Positions 33,971 through 42,774 of a stretch of 64,000 nucleotides of DNA are shown here, piece after piece. The notes below the pieces were generated by a model. The model had not been told where the DNA came from and made no database searches. It saw only the letters and a program-made list of their open reading frames with translations. A program made the position numbers and the translations under genes. Source of the stretch: JBLHZY01 sp047631555. Lineage in GTDB: Bacteria; Pseudomonadota; Alphaproteobacteria; Rhodobacterales; Rhodobacteraceae. The stretch is taken from positions 744,001-808,000 of the forward strand of contig JBLHZY010000001.1 of assembly GCA_047631555.1 (NCBI GenBank), read 5' to 3'. Every line of letters begins with the position of its first letter. Position 1 is the first letter of the stretch.

Positions 33971-35071
33971 TTACGCGCCAAACACCACCAAGGAGCGCGC
34001 ATCCCAAGCGATCCGCGCATTTGCGCCGCGCGCCAAAACCTCGCGGCCAACAAAATTTTTCATCGAAATCGTCAGCAGCTTGTCCGTGCCCTCAAGGCGC
34101 ACCTCGTAATAGGTCATGTCGCCGTAATAGGTTACCTCAACCACCTCGCCATGCGCCACGCTGCGTTCTGTCTGCTCATCAGGGGCCAAAATCGCGAGGG
34201 TTTCGGGCCGAATGCCGATGCTGACCGGGCCGCCGGCTATCCCAGCAGGGCATTGCTCTTGGCTTACAATGGCCGCGCCAAGCCCATCCACCTGAACCTC
34301 GATATCACGTGATTTTTGGAGCATCGCGGTACCGGGTAAAAAGTTCATCACCCCGATGAATTCGCCAACGCGCCGACTTACCGGGCGGCGATAAAGCGTT
34401 TGCGGATTAGCGAGTTGCGCGATTTCGCCGTCAAACATCACGGCGATGCGATCCGACATAATTAGCGCTTCTTCTTGATCATGGGTGACCAAAATGAAGG
34501 TGATACCCACATGGCGCTGAAGGCGGCGCAGCTCGCGCTGCATCTGGTCGCGCATCTTTTTGTCGAGCGCAGAAAGCGGCTCATCCAGCAGCAAAACTTT
34601 CGGCTTGAGCACAAGCGCGCGTGCAAGAGCAACCCGCTGGCGCTGCCCCCCCGAAAGCGCCGAGGCCGCACGCTCTCCAAACCCGGTAAGCCCAACCATT
34701 TCAAGCGCTTCCTCGACCAAAGCGCGCTTATCCGCGCGGCTCAAATCGCTGCGTTTGCGCAGGCCAAAGCCGACGTTCTGCGCGACATTCAGATGGGGAA
34801 AAATCGCATAGGATTGAAACACCATATTGGTCGGCCGCTTATTGGCCGGCACGCCCTCCATATCCGCGCCGCCAATCATCACGACCCCGTCCGAGACATC
34901 CTCAAACCCCGCGATCACCCGTAAAAGCGTCGTCTTCCCACAGCCAGAGGGGCCAAGCAGAGAGAAAAATTCGCCCGCGCCAATCTCAAGATCAATGCCG
35001 CGCAGCGCGTGATACTCGCCGTAATATTTCTGCACGCCTTTAAGCGAAATGATCGGGTTTTCAGCTGTCAC
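33971..35071 (-). CDS. ABC transporter ATPase, spermidine/putrescine (PotA) type
   Basis: A 366-residue ATPase: Walker A GPSGCGKTTLL, signature LSGGQRQRVALARAL, Walker B VLLLDEPLSALD, and a C-terminal TOBE domain (VSIGIRPETLAI). The start is the GTG at 35071, which overlaps the stop of the upstream permease (GTGA); a much longer frame upstream is only the shadow of that gene. It is the last of five coupled genes. Polyamine-type ATPases of this group also serve iron, putrescine or other cation transport, so the substrate is open. Confidence 0.93.
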   Translation of the reverse strand: MTAENPIISLKGVQKYYGEYHALRGIDLEIGAGEFFSLLGPSGCGKTTLLRVIAGFEDVSDGVVMIGGADMEGVPANKRPTNMVFQSYAIFPHLNVAQNVGFGLRKRSDLSRADKRALVEEALEMVGLTGFGERAASALSGGQRQRVALARALVLKPKVLLLDEPLSALDKKMRDQMQRELRRLQRHVGITFILVTHDQEEALIMSDRIAVMFDGEIAQLANPQTLYRRPVSRRVGEFIGVMNFLPGTAMLQKSRDIEVQVDGLGAAIVSQEQCPAGIAGGPVSIGIRPETLAILAPDEQTERSVAHGEVVEVTYYGDMTYYEVRLEGTDKLLTISMKNFVGREVLARGANARIAWDARSLVVFGA

Positions 35072-35889
35072 AGGAAGCCTCCGGTTTGCTTGCCACCGGC
35101 GCGCGCAATGCCGCGGCGGCGGAAATATTCGGCGATTGTTAGAAGCAGGATCGAGGCAATCACAAGGATCGTCCCAAGCGCCATGACGGCGGGCAATTGT
35201 TTGGGAAAACGCAGCATCGACCAAAGGTAGACCGGCAGCGTCGGCTCGCTTGAGCTTAGGAAAAACGCGATGATGAATTCGTCCATCGAGATGGTGAAAG
35301 AGATCAGCAGTGCCGAAATAATCCCCGGCATCACCAGCGGCAAAGTGATCAATCGGAAGGTCGAAAGGCGCGTCTCGCCCAGATCAATCGAGGCCTCCTC
35401 CATCGACCCGTCAAGCGCTGCAAAAGCCGAGTTGAGGATCGCGATGGCAAACGGTGTACAGATCAATGTGTGCCCCGCAATCACCGCCCAAAGCCCTGTA
35501 TCAAGCCCGGCCCGCAAGATCACCACAAGCAGCGAAACCGCGACGATAATTTCCGGAAGCACAAGCGGCAGCATGATGAAACCCATGATCGCGCGCTTTG
35601 CCGGGAAGCGATGGCGCGTCGCCGCCAATGCGCCGCAAGTCCCGAGAATGGTTGCAAAAACCGCCGATGTGATCGCCACCAAGAGCGAGCTTTTGACCGC
35701 CCCTTGCAGCGCCTCGATCTGCGCCAACTCGCCAAACCATTTGGTCGTGAAGCCCGAAAGCGGAAAGGCGATCACGGTTGCGTCGTTAAAGGCAAACAGC
35801 GGCAAAAGCAGGATCGGCGCATAGAGAAACAACAGGTAAACGAAGGCATATCCGCGCAGCCAGCCGCCCTTGCCCTTACCCCCGCTCAT
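35068..35889 (-). CDS. ABC transporter permease, PotC type
   Basis: A 273-residue permease with six predicted helices and the EAA-type loop EEASIDLGETRLSTFRLITLPLVMPGII, which contacts the ATPase. The overall layout is PotC-like. ATGA overlap with the PotB-type gene upstream and GTGA overlap with the ATPase downstream show tight coupling. Confidence 0.92.
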   Translation of the reverse strand: MSGGKGKGGWLRGYAFVYLLFLYAPILLLPLFAFNDATVIAFPLSGFTTKWFGELAQIEALQGAVKSSLLVAITSAVFATILGTCGALAATRHRFPAKRAIMGFIMLPLVLPEIIVAVSLLVVILRAGLDTGLWAVIAGHTLICTPFAIAILNSAFAALDGSMEEASIDLGETRLSTFRLITLPLVMPGIISALLISFTISMDEFIIAFFLSSSEPTLPVYLWSMLRFPKQLPAVMALGTILVIASILLLTIAEYFRRRGIARAGGKQTGGFL

Positions 35890-36770
35890 CGCGCCCGCAC
35901 CTTGCCAAAAAGCCGCCCCATCGCCCAGACAAACACCAGCGCAACCAAGCCCACGATCAGCATCGCAATCACCGCCAAAGCCGCGCCCATCGGCGCATCA
36001 TTGAGCCGCAAGAACTGCGTTTGGATCATATTCGCGATCATCAGCCCGCCCGGCCCACCGACCAATTTGGGCGTGATGTAATCGCCGATTGTGGGGATGA
36101 AAACGATTAGCGAGGCTGCGACAACACCGGGCATCGCCAGCGGCAAAGTGACCCGCGAACAGGCGCGCAAACGGCTCTCGCCCAGATCGCGGGCGGCCTC
36201 AAGAAGCGAGCGATCAATCTTCTCCAGCGCCACGTAAATCGGCAGGATCGCGAAAGGCGCATAGGCATGCGCCAGCGTGATCACCACCGCATTGGCGTTA
36301 TACAAAATAAAGCTCAGCGGCTCCTCAATCAGCCCCGTCGCTGTCAGCCCTGAATTGAGCACGCCGTTATAGCCAAGGATCACTTTCCACAGGAAAACCC
36401 GGATCAAATAGGAGGTCCAAAACGGGATGGTGATCAAAAATATCCACATCGATTTTCGGTGCGCCGGCACATGAAACGAGACGAAATAAGCGATGGGAAA
36501 GGCGGTGATCACCGTCACCAAAGTGACCATTCCGGCGATCCCGAGCGAGCGCATCATCAGCAAACGATAGAGCGGCTCGGTGAAGGCCTCAATGTAGTTT
36601 TCAAAGGTGATGGCCGTGTCAAAACTGCGAATTCCCGTTTGCGTCCAGAAGCTTATCCAAATGATCGCGCCAAGCGGAATGGCCAAAAGCAACAGCGCAT
36701 AAAGCGCCACAGGGCTGATGATCGCCATGCCGCGGGCTTGGTCAGAACGGGCAAATCTGCGCAATCCCAT
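35886..36770 (-). CDS. ABC transporter permease, PotB type
   Basis: A 294-residue permease with six helices and the EAA loop LLEAARDLGESRLRACSRVTLPLAMPGVV. The ATG at 36770 shares a base with the stop of the SGNH gene (TGATG). It is the heterodimer partner of the PotC-type permease. No gene for a periplasmic binding protein of the PotD kind is found in the operon or near it. Confidence 0.92.
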   Translation of the reverse strand: MGLRRFARSDQARGMAIISPVALYALLLLAIPLGAIIWISFWTQTGIRSFDTAITFENYIEAFTEPLYRLLMMRSLGIAGMVTLVTVITAFPIAYFVSFHVPAHRKSMWIFLITIPFWTSYLIRVFLWKVILGYNGVLNSGLTATGLIEEPLSFILYNANAVVITLAHAYAPFAILPIYVALEKIDRSLLEAARDLGESRLRACSRVTLPLAMPGVVAASLIVFIPTIGDYITPKLVGGPGGLMIANMIQTQFLRLNDAPMGAALAVIAMLIVGLVALVFVWAMGRLFGKVRAR

Positions 36771-37576
36771 CAACCCGCCTCCGCCAAAACGGCTTTGCTA
36801 AAAGCATCCAAAACGCGCGCGCCGTATGAGACATTGCCGTGCAGGCGATCGCGGGTTGGGTGGGCTGCACCGCCGCCGGTAAGGCGCTGCGACCCTTGCA
36901 TAAATTCGCTTTGGGTAAAGATGCCGCCAGTGCGCGTCTCTTCGGGCTGGGGCACAAAGCCAAGCCCTTGATCGGCGCATATCGCGGCGACCTGCGCCTC
37001 AAACTGCGCCATCAACGCCGCGCCATCGCCCATCCGCGCGGTATAGCGAAAGCCCTCGTAGCCCTCGGTATCTTGGCGCACGGCGATATCCAGATTTGGC
37101 TGGGGCAGCACCCATGCTTTTTGCCCGGTCACATCGCTTAGCCGCTTGGCCAAATGCAAGGCGCTGGTCTTGGCGAGGCGATCGCGCAGGTCTTGCTCAA
37201 AGCAGGCGCGCGAGCGCAGCGGGCGATTGTGCTTTTCAATATCGCCAAGCGCATTGACCGAAGGCAGGCCCAAATAGACCCCCGAGCGATAGCTCCAAAT
37301 CGCCGTTTGAACGCTTAGCTTTTGGCCGATAACCGCAAAGAAATCATAGCCTTGCAGCGGAATAGCCGAAACACCATTCACCCCTTCCAGCGCATCGCGC
37401 GCTTTCTCATTCTTGGGCCGGATCGCCACCGGATCAAAGGTGCAACCCCACCAATTCCCCCCTGGCATCCCGAAGAAATCCAGATCAATGCCATCCCATC
37501 GCGCCGGCTCTTCACGCCAAGCGCCCATCAAAGCCGCCACATGGGAATTGCCGATGATACAGCCGCGTTTCTTCAT
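36770..37576 (-). CDS. SGNH-hydrolase-like protein of a GSCFA operon
   Basis: A 268-residue cytosolic-looking protein (no signal peptide). The N-terminal GCIIGNSHVAALMGAW resembles SGNH block I, with Ser12 as candidate nucleophile; near the C-terminus TRDRLHGNVSYGARVLDAF resembles the Asp-x-x-His block V with Asn and Tyr-Gly as in GSCFA-linked esterases. Family assignment is moderate since the sequence between is not familiar. Overlaps link it to the GSCFA gene upstream (ATGA) and the permease downstream. Confidence 0.7.
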   Translation of the reverse strand: MKKRGCIIGNSHVAALMGAWREEPARWDGIDLDFFGMPGGNWWGCTFDPVAIRPKNEKARDALEGVNGVSAIPLQGYDFFAVIGQKLSVQTAIWSYRSGVYLGLPSVNALGDIEKHNRPLRSRACFEQDLRDRLAKTSALHLAKRLSDVTGQKAWVLPQPNLDIAVRQDTEGYEGFRYTARMGDGAALMAQFEAQVAAICADQGLGFVPQPEETRTGGIFTQSEFMQGSQRLTGGGAAHPTRDRLHGNVSYGARVLDAFSKAVLAEAG

Positions 37577-38655
37577 TTTGAGAAGGCCTCAAGCAGCACG
37601 TCTTCGCAGATCAGATCGTCTTCCGCCTGTTGCGCGGCCTCCTCTTGCGCCTCAAGCGGGGCATCCCCGGGCGCAGCCTCGCGCGGGGCCGCGCCGTCTC
37701 CCGCTTCAAACCCATGCGCGCCCAAAAAGATCCCCATCACTTGGGCAACCCCTTCTGCGCGGACCGAGCGCAGATTGTCTTCAAACATATCCTGAGGCGC
37801 GGCCCAGGTCGTGACAATCTCGTAAGACGGGAAATAATCCACATCCCCATGCGCATCGCTAAAGGCGCCCGCCGCGGCGCGCAGGGTCGATTTGGACCAA
37901 GTCGTTGCAACCAATACGTGATCATCCGAACCTGTGGCGGTGAGCGGCACAGGCGAGACGGTGAGCAGCATCTTGATATCGGGCTGGATCATTTGCAAAA
38001 GTGCGCGCATCTCAGCCAGATCGGCAAGCAATTCAGGATAGGTGAAATTGTGAAACACATGGCGTTCGGGCGCGTACTCTCCGGCAATCACACCGGGCGC
38101 AATCGCATAAACGCGGCTCAATTCGGTATCCATCCAGGCTTCCGTCAGCCCCAACGTAAAGACAAAGACATCCGCCTGCGCCAGCATCCCGCCAACCCGG
38201 CTGAGATGATATTCGCGCAGCGCCAAAACCTCCGCCACGCTCTCGCAGCCCTCCGGCTCAACCCCGGGGCGCAGCGCATCATAAAAGCGGCCCCCCCGCT
38301 CCCAAACCAGCGCCTCATCAAGGCGCAGATCGATCACATCGCGCAGCAGTTCAACCATCTGGCGCGGCGTATAGATATTGCCGTAGCGCGCCGAATAAAT
38401 GCCGAAATTAAAGCGCTTAGCCTGCGCCGCCGTTAGCCCCGAAGGCGCAGGCTCGCAATCCAAAACCTCGACACCAGACTGGCGCAGATAGCGCCCTATA
38501 TGCTGGGCAAAACAAGAGCCCGCCGTAGCAACCTTCGTCTCAGCTTTGATCGGGAATTTAGGCTCAAACAGCCCCGGATAGGCCGCGCGATCCGTGCTGA
38601 CCACGCCCGTGCGCCAAAAGGCCTGCGATGGCAGATCGCCGTAGGGGTTAAGCAC
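37573..38655 (-). CDS. GSCFA-domain protein
   Basis: A 360-residue protein with the name-giving motif in KVATAGSCFAQHIGRYL (residues about 42-58), followed by FNFGIYSARYGNIYTPRQMVELL and FTLGLTEAW, all typical of the GSCFA family, an SGNH/GDSL relative of uncertain substrate. It starts at a GTG at 38655. The C-terminal 35 residues are low-complexity and rich in Ala and Glu. It is the first of five overlapping genes ending with an ABC transporter, which suggests a link between its activity and export or import of a modified molecule. Confidence 0.88.
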   Translation of the reverse strand: MLNPYGDLPSQAFWRTGVVSTDRAAYPGLFEPKFPIKAETKVATAGSCFAQHIGRYLRQSGVEVLDCEPAPSGLTAAQAKRFNFGIYSARYGNIYTPRQMVELLRDVIDLRLDEALVWERGGRFYDALRPGVEPEGCESVAEVLALREYHLSRVGGMLAQADVFVFTLGLTEAWMDTELSRVYAIAPGVIAGEYAPERHVFHNFTYPELLADLAEMRALLQMIQPDIKMLLTVSPVPLTATGSDDHVLVATTWSKSTLRAAAGAFSDAHGDVDYFPSYEIVTTWAAPQDMFEDNLRSVRAEGVAQVMGIFLGAHGFEAGDGAAPREAAPGDAPLEAQEEAAQQAEDDLICEDVLLEAFSK

Positions 38656-38885
38656 GGTGTGAACTCTCAGCTAAGGATAGATGCGATCAATATGCGGCAA
38701 TCGGGGGGGGCGTGCAATATCCGGCGTGTTTGGGGGTAGCTTGGACACATTCGGCCCGGAGTGGACGTTGATAATGTCTTGAGAGTTGCGATGAACCTTG
38801 CAATAAGAATGCATTACATTGGCCGATCCTGTAGCTTTAGGTGGCCACTATTACGTCAACTCAGAACAGCTTCGGATCAAGGCGT

Positions 38886-39728
38886 TCAAACATTTCTTGA
38901 GATCAAATAAGATACAAACGACGCGCAAGCGCCAAGCATGAACAGAGCATCCGTTTCGTCGACAGCTTCATCTACCCCAAAAACTTTCGCATGTCGGATG
39001 CCGGTTTTCTTGTCACTGGTATAACCGTACAATGCCCCAAATGCCTTCTTCAAGCCACCGTGGAGTTTCCCACGTTTTTCAAGCTCTGTCAGGGCGGCTC
39101 CTAGAGTTTCTCCGGGCGCAAGCTTAACAGCTGTCGCTTCTACGGAATGAATGCTTTCTCGTACACTCCCAACCCAATCGCGATCCGCAAGTTTTTTCCC
39201 TGCGGCAACCAAATGTTGCCTTGCCCCTTTATTTCCCGAGTTCTCAGCTTCATCAATCGCTTCTAGCAGCACACTGGCTTGTTCGTTGGTACCTACCGCA
39301 ATGACGAGATTATCTTTCAGGCGGTAAGCTGCTCGAGCATCAACAAATGCTTGGCTCAAGTCTTCGTTAAAATTGCTTGTGCATCCACGATGTTTGGCAA
39401 AGAATTCAATCAGATTGAACAATTTGTCATAGGTATGCTTGGTTATGAATTGCTCCAACTCTCTGTTCATTTCGGAAGGACTATTTTTGAACGAATTAAT
39501 CGGTGAACCAAAGAACCTAACGTGTAAGTCTTGGGCAACTCGTTTCCATTCCCCATCGAAATAAAGGCTCATGGGGCCGTTACAAGCGACCCGGTCGATT
39601 TCTTGATCCAACGCATAGTGGATCAAACGGCGAAATTCAGTTGAAACCTGCTGGAGTTTCAACTGCTCTGGAACGGGTTGTAAACCATTGCGTTGAGAGA
39701 AATTGAGCGCATCAAACCTTTCCGTCAT
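38886..39728 (-). CDS. AbiJ-like putative abortive-infection protein
   Basis: A 280-residue protein. The N-terminus (LNFSQRNGLQPVPEQLKLQQVSTEFRRLIHYALDQ) fits the AbiJ N-terminal domain 4 pattern; the C-terminal 95 residues (VRESIHSVEATAVKL, LHGGLKKAFGALYGYTSDKKTGIRHA, DALFMLGACASFVSYLISR) fit the helical domain that closes AbiJ-type and related phage-defence proteins. It is more AT-rich than its neighbours, stands alone between the GSCFA operon and rplM-rpsI, and has flanks with no other gene. These point to horizontal acquisition. Activity against phage is inference from family resemblance. Confidence 0.72.
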   Translation of the reverse strand: MTERFDALNFSQRNGLQPVPEQLKLQQVSTEFRRLIHYALDQEIDRVACNGPMSLYFDGEWKRVAQDLHVRFFGSPINSFKNSPSEMNRELEQFITKHTYDKLFNLIEFFAKHRGCTSNFNEDLSQAFVDARAAYRLKDNLVIAVGTNEQASVLLEAIDEAENSGNKGARQHLVAAGKKLADRDWVGSVRESIHSVEATAVKLAPGETLGAALTELEKRGKLHGGLKKAFGALYGYTSDKKTGIRHAKVFGVDEAVDETDALFMLGACASFVSYLISRNV

Positions 39729-39901
39729 AACGTCATTCCCTGTGCGAAAACCACTTCATCATAGATGCAACTTAACAAGATGTACGGGGAAGTTTAGTCA
39801 TAATTACTTCTCTGCGAAAGTCGGTTCCCCTAGCGGATAGAATTGCCCTAATACACCGCAGCGAACCTCCGCCTCCCGCCCATATCTCTACCCCCCAAAG
39901 C

Positions 39902-39930
39902 AAAAAGGGCCCGCCAATGGCGAGCCCTTT
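39902..39930 (-). terminator. Terminator of the rplM-rpsI operon
   Basis: On the minus strand AAAGGGC(tcgcc) pairs with (ggcg)GCCCTTT around ATTG with a small mismatch, followed by five T residues. It lies 21 bases after the rpsI stop. Confidence 0.82.
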
Positions 39931-39951
39931 CCGAATATTTTCGCAAGCACC

Positions 39952-40440
39952 TTAGCGTTTGGAGAACTGGAAGCTCTTACGCGCTTTGGCTTTACCGAAT
40001 TTCTTACGCTCAACAACGCGGCTATCGCGGGTGAGGAAGCCGGCTGCTTTGAGGGCAGCGCGCAGCGAGGGATCATAAAGCTGGAGGGCTTTGGAAATCC
40101 CGTGTTTCACAGCGCCAGCTTGGCCAGAAAGACCGCCGCCTTTGACTGTCGCCATCACGTCGAACTCGCCTTCGCGGCCAGCAACTGTAAAGGGCTGACG
40201 CAGGATCATTTGCAGCACGGGGCGTGCAAAATATGTGTCCATGTCTTTGCCGTTAACGATCACTTTGCCGGAACCGGGCTTGATCCAAACGCGGGCAACC
40301 GCATCTTTACGTTTGCCAGTCGCATAAGAGCGACCAAGCTCATCACGCTTGGGCTCAACAGGTGCGAGCATTTCAACGGGAGCAACAGTGCCTTCAGCAA
40401 CAGCGCCAAGCTCTTCAAGAGTATTGATTTGATCAGCCAT
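39952..40440 (-). CDS. rpsI: 30S ribosomal protein S9 (uS9)
   Basis: A 162-residue protein with an N-terminal extension of about 30 residues before the conserved core (YATGKRKDAVARVWIKPGSGKVIVNGKD) and the basic C-terminal tail RKSFQFSKR that reaches the P-site tRNA. It follows rplM by two bases in the usual rplM-rpsI operon. Confidence 0.97.
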   Translation of the reverse strand: MADQINTLEELGAVAEGTVAPVEMLAPVEPKRDELGRSYATGKRKDAVARVWIKPGSGKVIVNGKDMDTYFARPVLQMILRQPFTVAGREGEFDVMATVKGGGLSGQAGAVKHGISKALQLYDPSLRAALKAAGFLTRDSRVVERKKFGKAKARKSFQFSKR

Positions 40441-40442
40441 GA

Positions 40443-40907
40443 TTATGCGCTCCGCGTGTTTTTCGGGTTCATGACTTTGACGTCAAGAACTTCGGGCGAT
40501 TGGGCTTCATGCGGATGCTCAGCACCTGCATAAACGCGCAGATTTGTCATCTGCTGGCGGGAAAGTTTGCCACCGGGCAGCATGCGCTGAACCGCTTTGG
40601 TCACAACGCGCTCGGGGAACTTGCCCTCGAGGATCTGGCTGGCTGTGCGCTGCTTGATCCCACCAGGGTGGCCTGTGTGCCAGTAGTAGGTTTTGTCGGT
40701 GCGCTTTTTGCCCGTCAGCTGAATTTTGTCAGCGTTGATGATGATCACATTGTCGCCCATATCCATGTGCGGTGTGAAGGTCGCCTTGTGTTTACCACGA
40801 AGGCGCATAGCGACGATTGATGCCAAACGACCAAGAACAACGCCTTCAGCGTCGATGATGATCCATTTTTTATCAATGTCCGCCGGTGTTGCGGAGAAAG
40901 TTTTCAT
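40443..40907 (-). CDS. rplM: 50S ribosomal protein L13 (uL13)
   Basis: A 154-residue protein starting at 40907 (MKTFSATPADIDKKW), with the family segments VLGRLASIVAMRLRGKHKATFTPHMDMGDNVIIINA and KAVQRMLPGGKLSRQQMTNLRVYAGAEHPHEAQ (residues about 24-60 and 110-142). An in-frame extension to 40997 is rejected for lack of conservation. First gene of the rplM-rpsI operon; its leader (40908-41000) may carry the promoter. Confidence 0.97.
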   Translation of the reverse strand: MKTFSATPADIDKKWIIIDAEGVVLGRLASIVAMRLRGKHKATFTPHMDMGDNVIIINADKIQLTGKKRTDKTYYWHTGHPGGIKQRTASQILEGKFPERVVTKAVQRMLPGGKLSRQQMTNLRVYAGAEHPHEAQSPEVLDVKVMNPKNTRSA

Positions 40908-41155
40908 GTGTTCGCCCTTAGCGAGGAATTCGGATTGCTGTGTTCTAAGGGTTTCTGCGGCGCAGTCAAGCGCGGGAACGTCGATATAATCGTTCAAAAT
41001 CAGTAGCTTGCAAAATAGGTATTATTATACCCCAATAAATGTGCCTTTTCGGAGTCGTTTCGCCCAAATCCGCGCCAAAGTCGCCATGGCGCTATGCGTA
41101 AAAGGGCAATCTGGGCATATTTGGGGGGTGTTTAACGAGGGAAAATGGTTTCGAA

Positions 41156-41389
41156 ATGTCTAACATTTTAAATTCACAACTTTTTTTCGAAGGCTTACTG
41201 CTGCTTGGCCCAATCGGAATCTTTCTAGTTATTCTCGCCAGCATTGCAAAGCGCCAGAACAATAAGCTAACAACCAAATCCAAAATCATGAAATTTCTTG
41301 GGATCATTTTCATCCTAATATTTAGTGGTTTTATACTTTTTGTCATATTCGCCGCTGTTCAAGTAGTCCTGTTAATTGTAGATTTGTAA
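41156..41389 (+). CDS. 77-residue two-helix membrane ORF
   Basis: An AT-rich reading giving two hydrophobic helices (LFFEGLLLLGPIGIFLVILA and IMKFLGIIFILIFSGFILF) joined by a short basic loop (KRQNNKLTTKSK). GAGGGA lies 14 bases upstream, a little far. No family is recognised. AT-rich composition and isolation suggest recent gain, or chance reading in non-coding DNA. Confidence 0.45.
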   Translation: MSNILNSQLFFEGLLLLGPIGIFLVILASIAKRQNNKLTTKSKIMKFLGIIFILIFSGFILFVIFAAVQVVLLIVDL

Positions 41390-41498
41390 AACATATAGCT
41401 CAGACAGATTACCGCTGAAAATACATCGGCCATGAAGATGGTGCACTCAAACCCCGACAATTTCGCCGGCTCTGAAAATCGTGCCAAGCTATTGCATG

Positions 41499-41924
41499 CT
41501 ACCCCTTCGGGATTGAATAGGTCAGGCTCGCGCGGGCAACCGGCGCCGCCTGCCCCTCCGAATACATCAACACATCGCCAACCGCCAAAACCCGTCCAAG
41601 CTTCAACAGTTTGGTCTGCGCGATAAGATCAACCCCCGCCGCAGGTTTGCGCATGAAATCGATCGAGCAATTGGTCGTGACCGTCAGCGCCTTTGGCCCG
41701 ATCCTGCTCAAAATAGCGAGGTAAACCGAGACATCCGCCAGCCCAAACATCGTCGGCCCAGAGACCGTCCCGCCGGGGCGCAGATGCCGCTCGGCCACCT
41801 TCAGGCGCACAGTGATCCCCTCCATCGAGGCCGCATCAACGCCAAAATCTTGCGCCACCTGCCCAAAATCGCGCGCCAAAAACGCCTCTAAGGCGGCTGC
41901 GTCCATTGCCAATTCATCGCTCAT
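41499..41924 (-). CDS. PaaI-family hotdog thioesterase
   Basis: A 141-residue hotdog-fold protein. The family core is RHLRPGGTVSGPTMFGLADVSVYLAIL, with the Gly-Pro-x-x-F-x-x-x-Asp motif that provides the acidic catalytic residue, followed by TNCSIDFMRKPAAGVDLIAQTKLLKLGR. It hydrolyses acyl-CoA thioesters, often phenylacetyl- or short-chain ones. It is divergent from the enoyl-CoA hydratase gene, which suggests shared control of acyl-CoA metabolism. Confidence 0.88.
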   Translation of the reverse strand: MSDELAMDAAALEAFLARDFGQVAQDFGVDAASMEGITVRLKVAERHLRPGGTVSGPTMFGLADVSVYLAILSRIGPKALTVTTNCSIDFMRKPAAGVDLIAQTKLLKLGRVLAVGDVLMYSEGQAAPVARASLTYSIPKG

Positions 41925-41985
41925 TTCGGTCTTCCCCCAAAAGCACTTGCCCCCTACACTTTCGTAAATTCATAGGGAGAACAAG

Positions 41986-42774
41986 ATGCAACGGATCAAC
42001 CGAAACGATACAGGCGCGGTCGCGCATCTTGAGATGAACGTGCCCGGCAGCCTCAATGCGCTAAGCGACGGGATGATCAGTGATCTGACCCAAGCGCTTG
42101 ACGATATTGCCGCCGATCCGGCCATCCGCGCGGTGATCCTCTCAGGCGCGGGCAAGGCCTTTTGCGCAGGCCACGACCTCAAAGAAATGACCGCTGCGCG
42201 CGCAGCCCCCGATAAAGGGGCGGCCTATTTCGCCGATCTTTTCGCCCGCTGCGCCGCCCTGATGCAACGCATCATCACCCTGCCCCAACCCGTCATCGCC
42301 ATGCCCCACGGCATCGCCACCGCCGCAGGCTGCCAGATGGTCGCCACATGCGATCTTGCCATCGCCGCGGAGGGCACGCGCTTTGGCGTCAACGGCGTCA
42401 ATATCGGGCTGTTCTGCTCGACCCCTATGGTCGCGCTCAGCCGCAATATCCCGCGCAAACAGGCCTTTGAGATGCTCACCACAGGCCAGTTTATCGACAC
42501 AGGCCGCGCTGCCGAACTGGGCCTGATCAATCGCGCCGTCCCCCATGAGGAGCAGCTGGACCAAACCATGCAACTCGCCCAAACCATCGCCGCCAAGCTC
42601 GGCTCGGCGGTCAAAATCGGCAAACGCGCCTTCTATGAACAACTCGAAAAACCGCTCAAAGAGGCCTATGCCTTTACCGGCCAGGTCATGGTCGAAAATA
42701 TGCTGGATGCCGATACCGCCGAGGGCATCAACGCCTTCATTGAAAAGCGCGATCCCAACTGGACACAGCCATGA
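41986..42774 (+). CDS. Enoyl-CoA hydratase/isomerase family protein
   Basis: A 262-residue crotonase-fold protein. The CoA-binding and oxyanion segments AGKAFCAGHDLKEMTAARA (about residues 55-73) and PHGIATAAGCQMVATCDLAIAAEGTRFGVNGVNIGLFCSTP (about 105-145) are clear. The second catalytic glutamate of true hydratases is not evident (residue Asn/Ile at that place), so other crotonase activities are possible. GGGAGAA lies before the ATG. ATGA overlap with the DUF1801 gene. Confidence 0.88.
   Translation: MQRINRNDTGAVAHLEMNVPGSLNALSDGMISDLTQALDDIAADPAIRAVILSGAGKAFCAGHDLKEMTAARAAPDKGAAYFADLFARCAALMQRIITLPQPVIAMPHGIATAAGCQMVATCDLAIAAEGTRFGVNGVNIGLFCSTPMVALSRNIPRKQAFEMLTTGQFIDTGRAAELGLINRAVPHEEQLDQTMQLAQTIAAKLGSAVKIGKRAFYEQLEKPLKEAYAFTGQVMVENMLDADTAEGINAFIEKRDPNWTQP

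Noticed and set aside
38700..38712. Run of eight G residues after the GSCFA gene start
   Set aside because: A single homopolymer in non-coding DNA; it could vary in length, but no gene or promoter element depends on it visibly.
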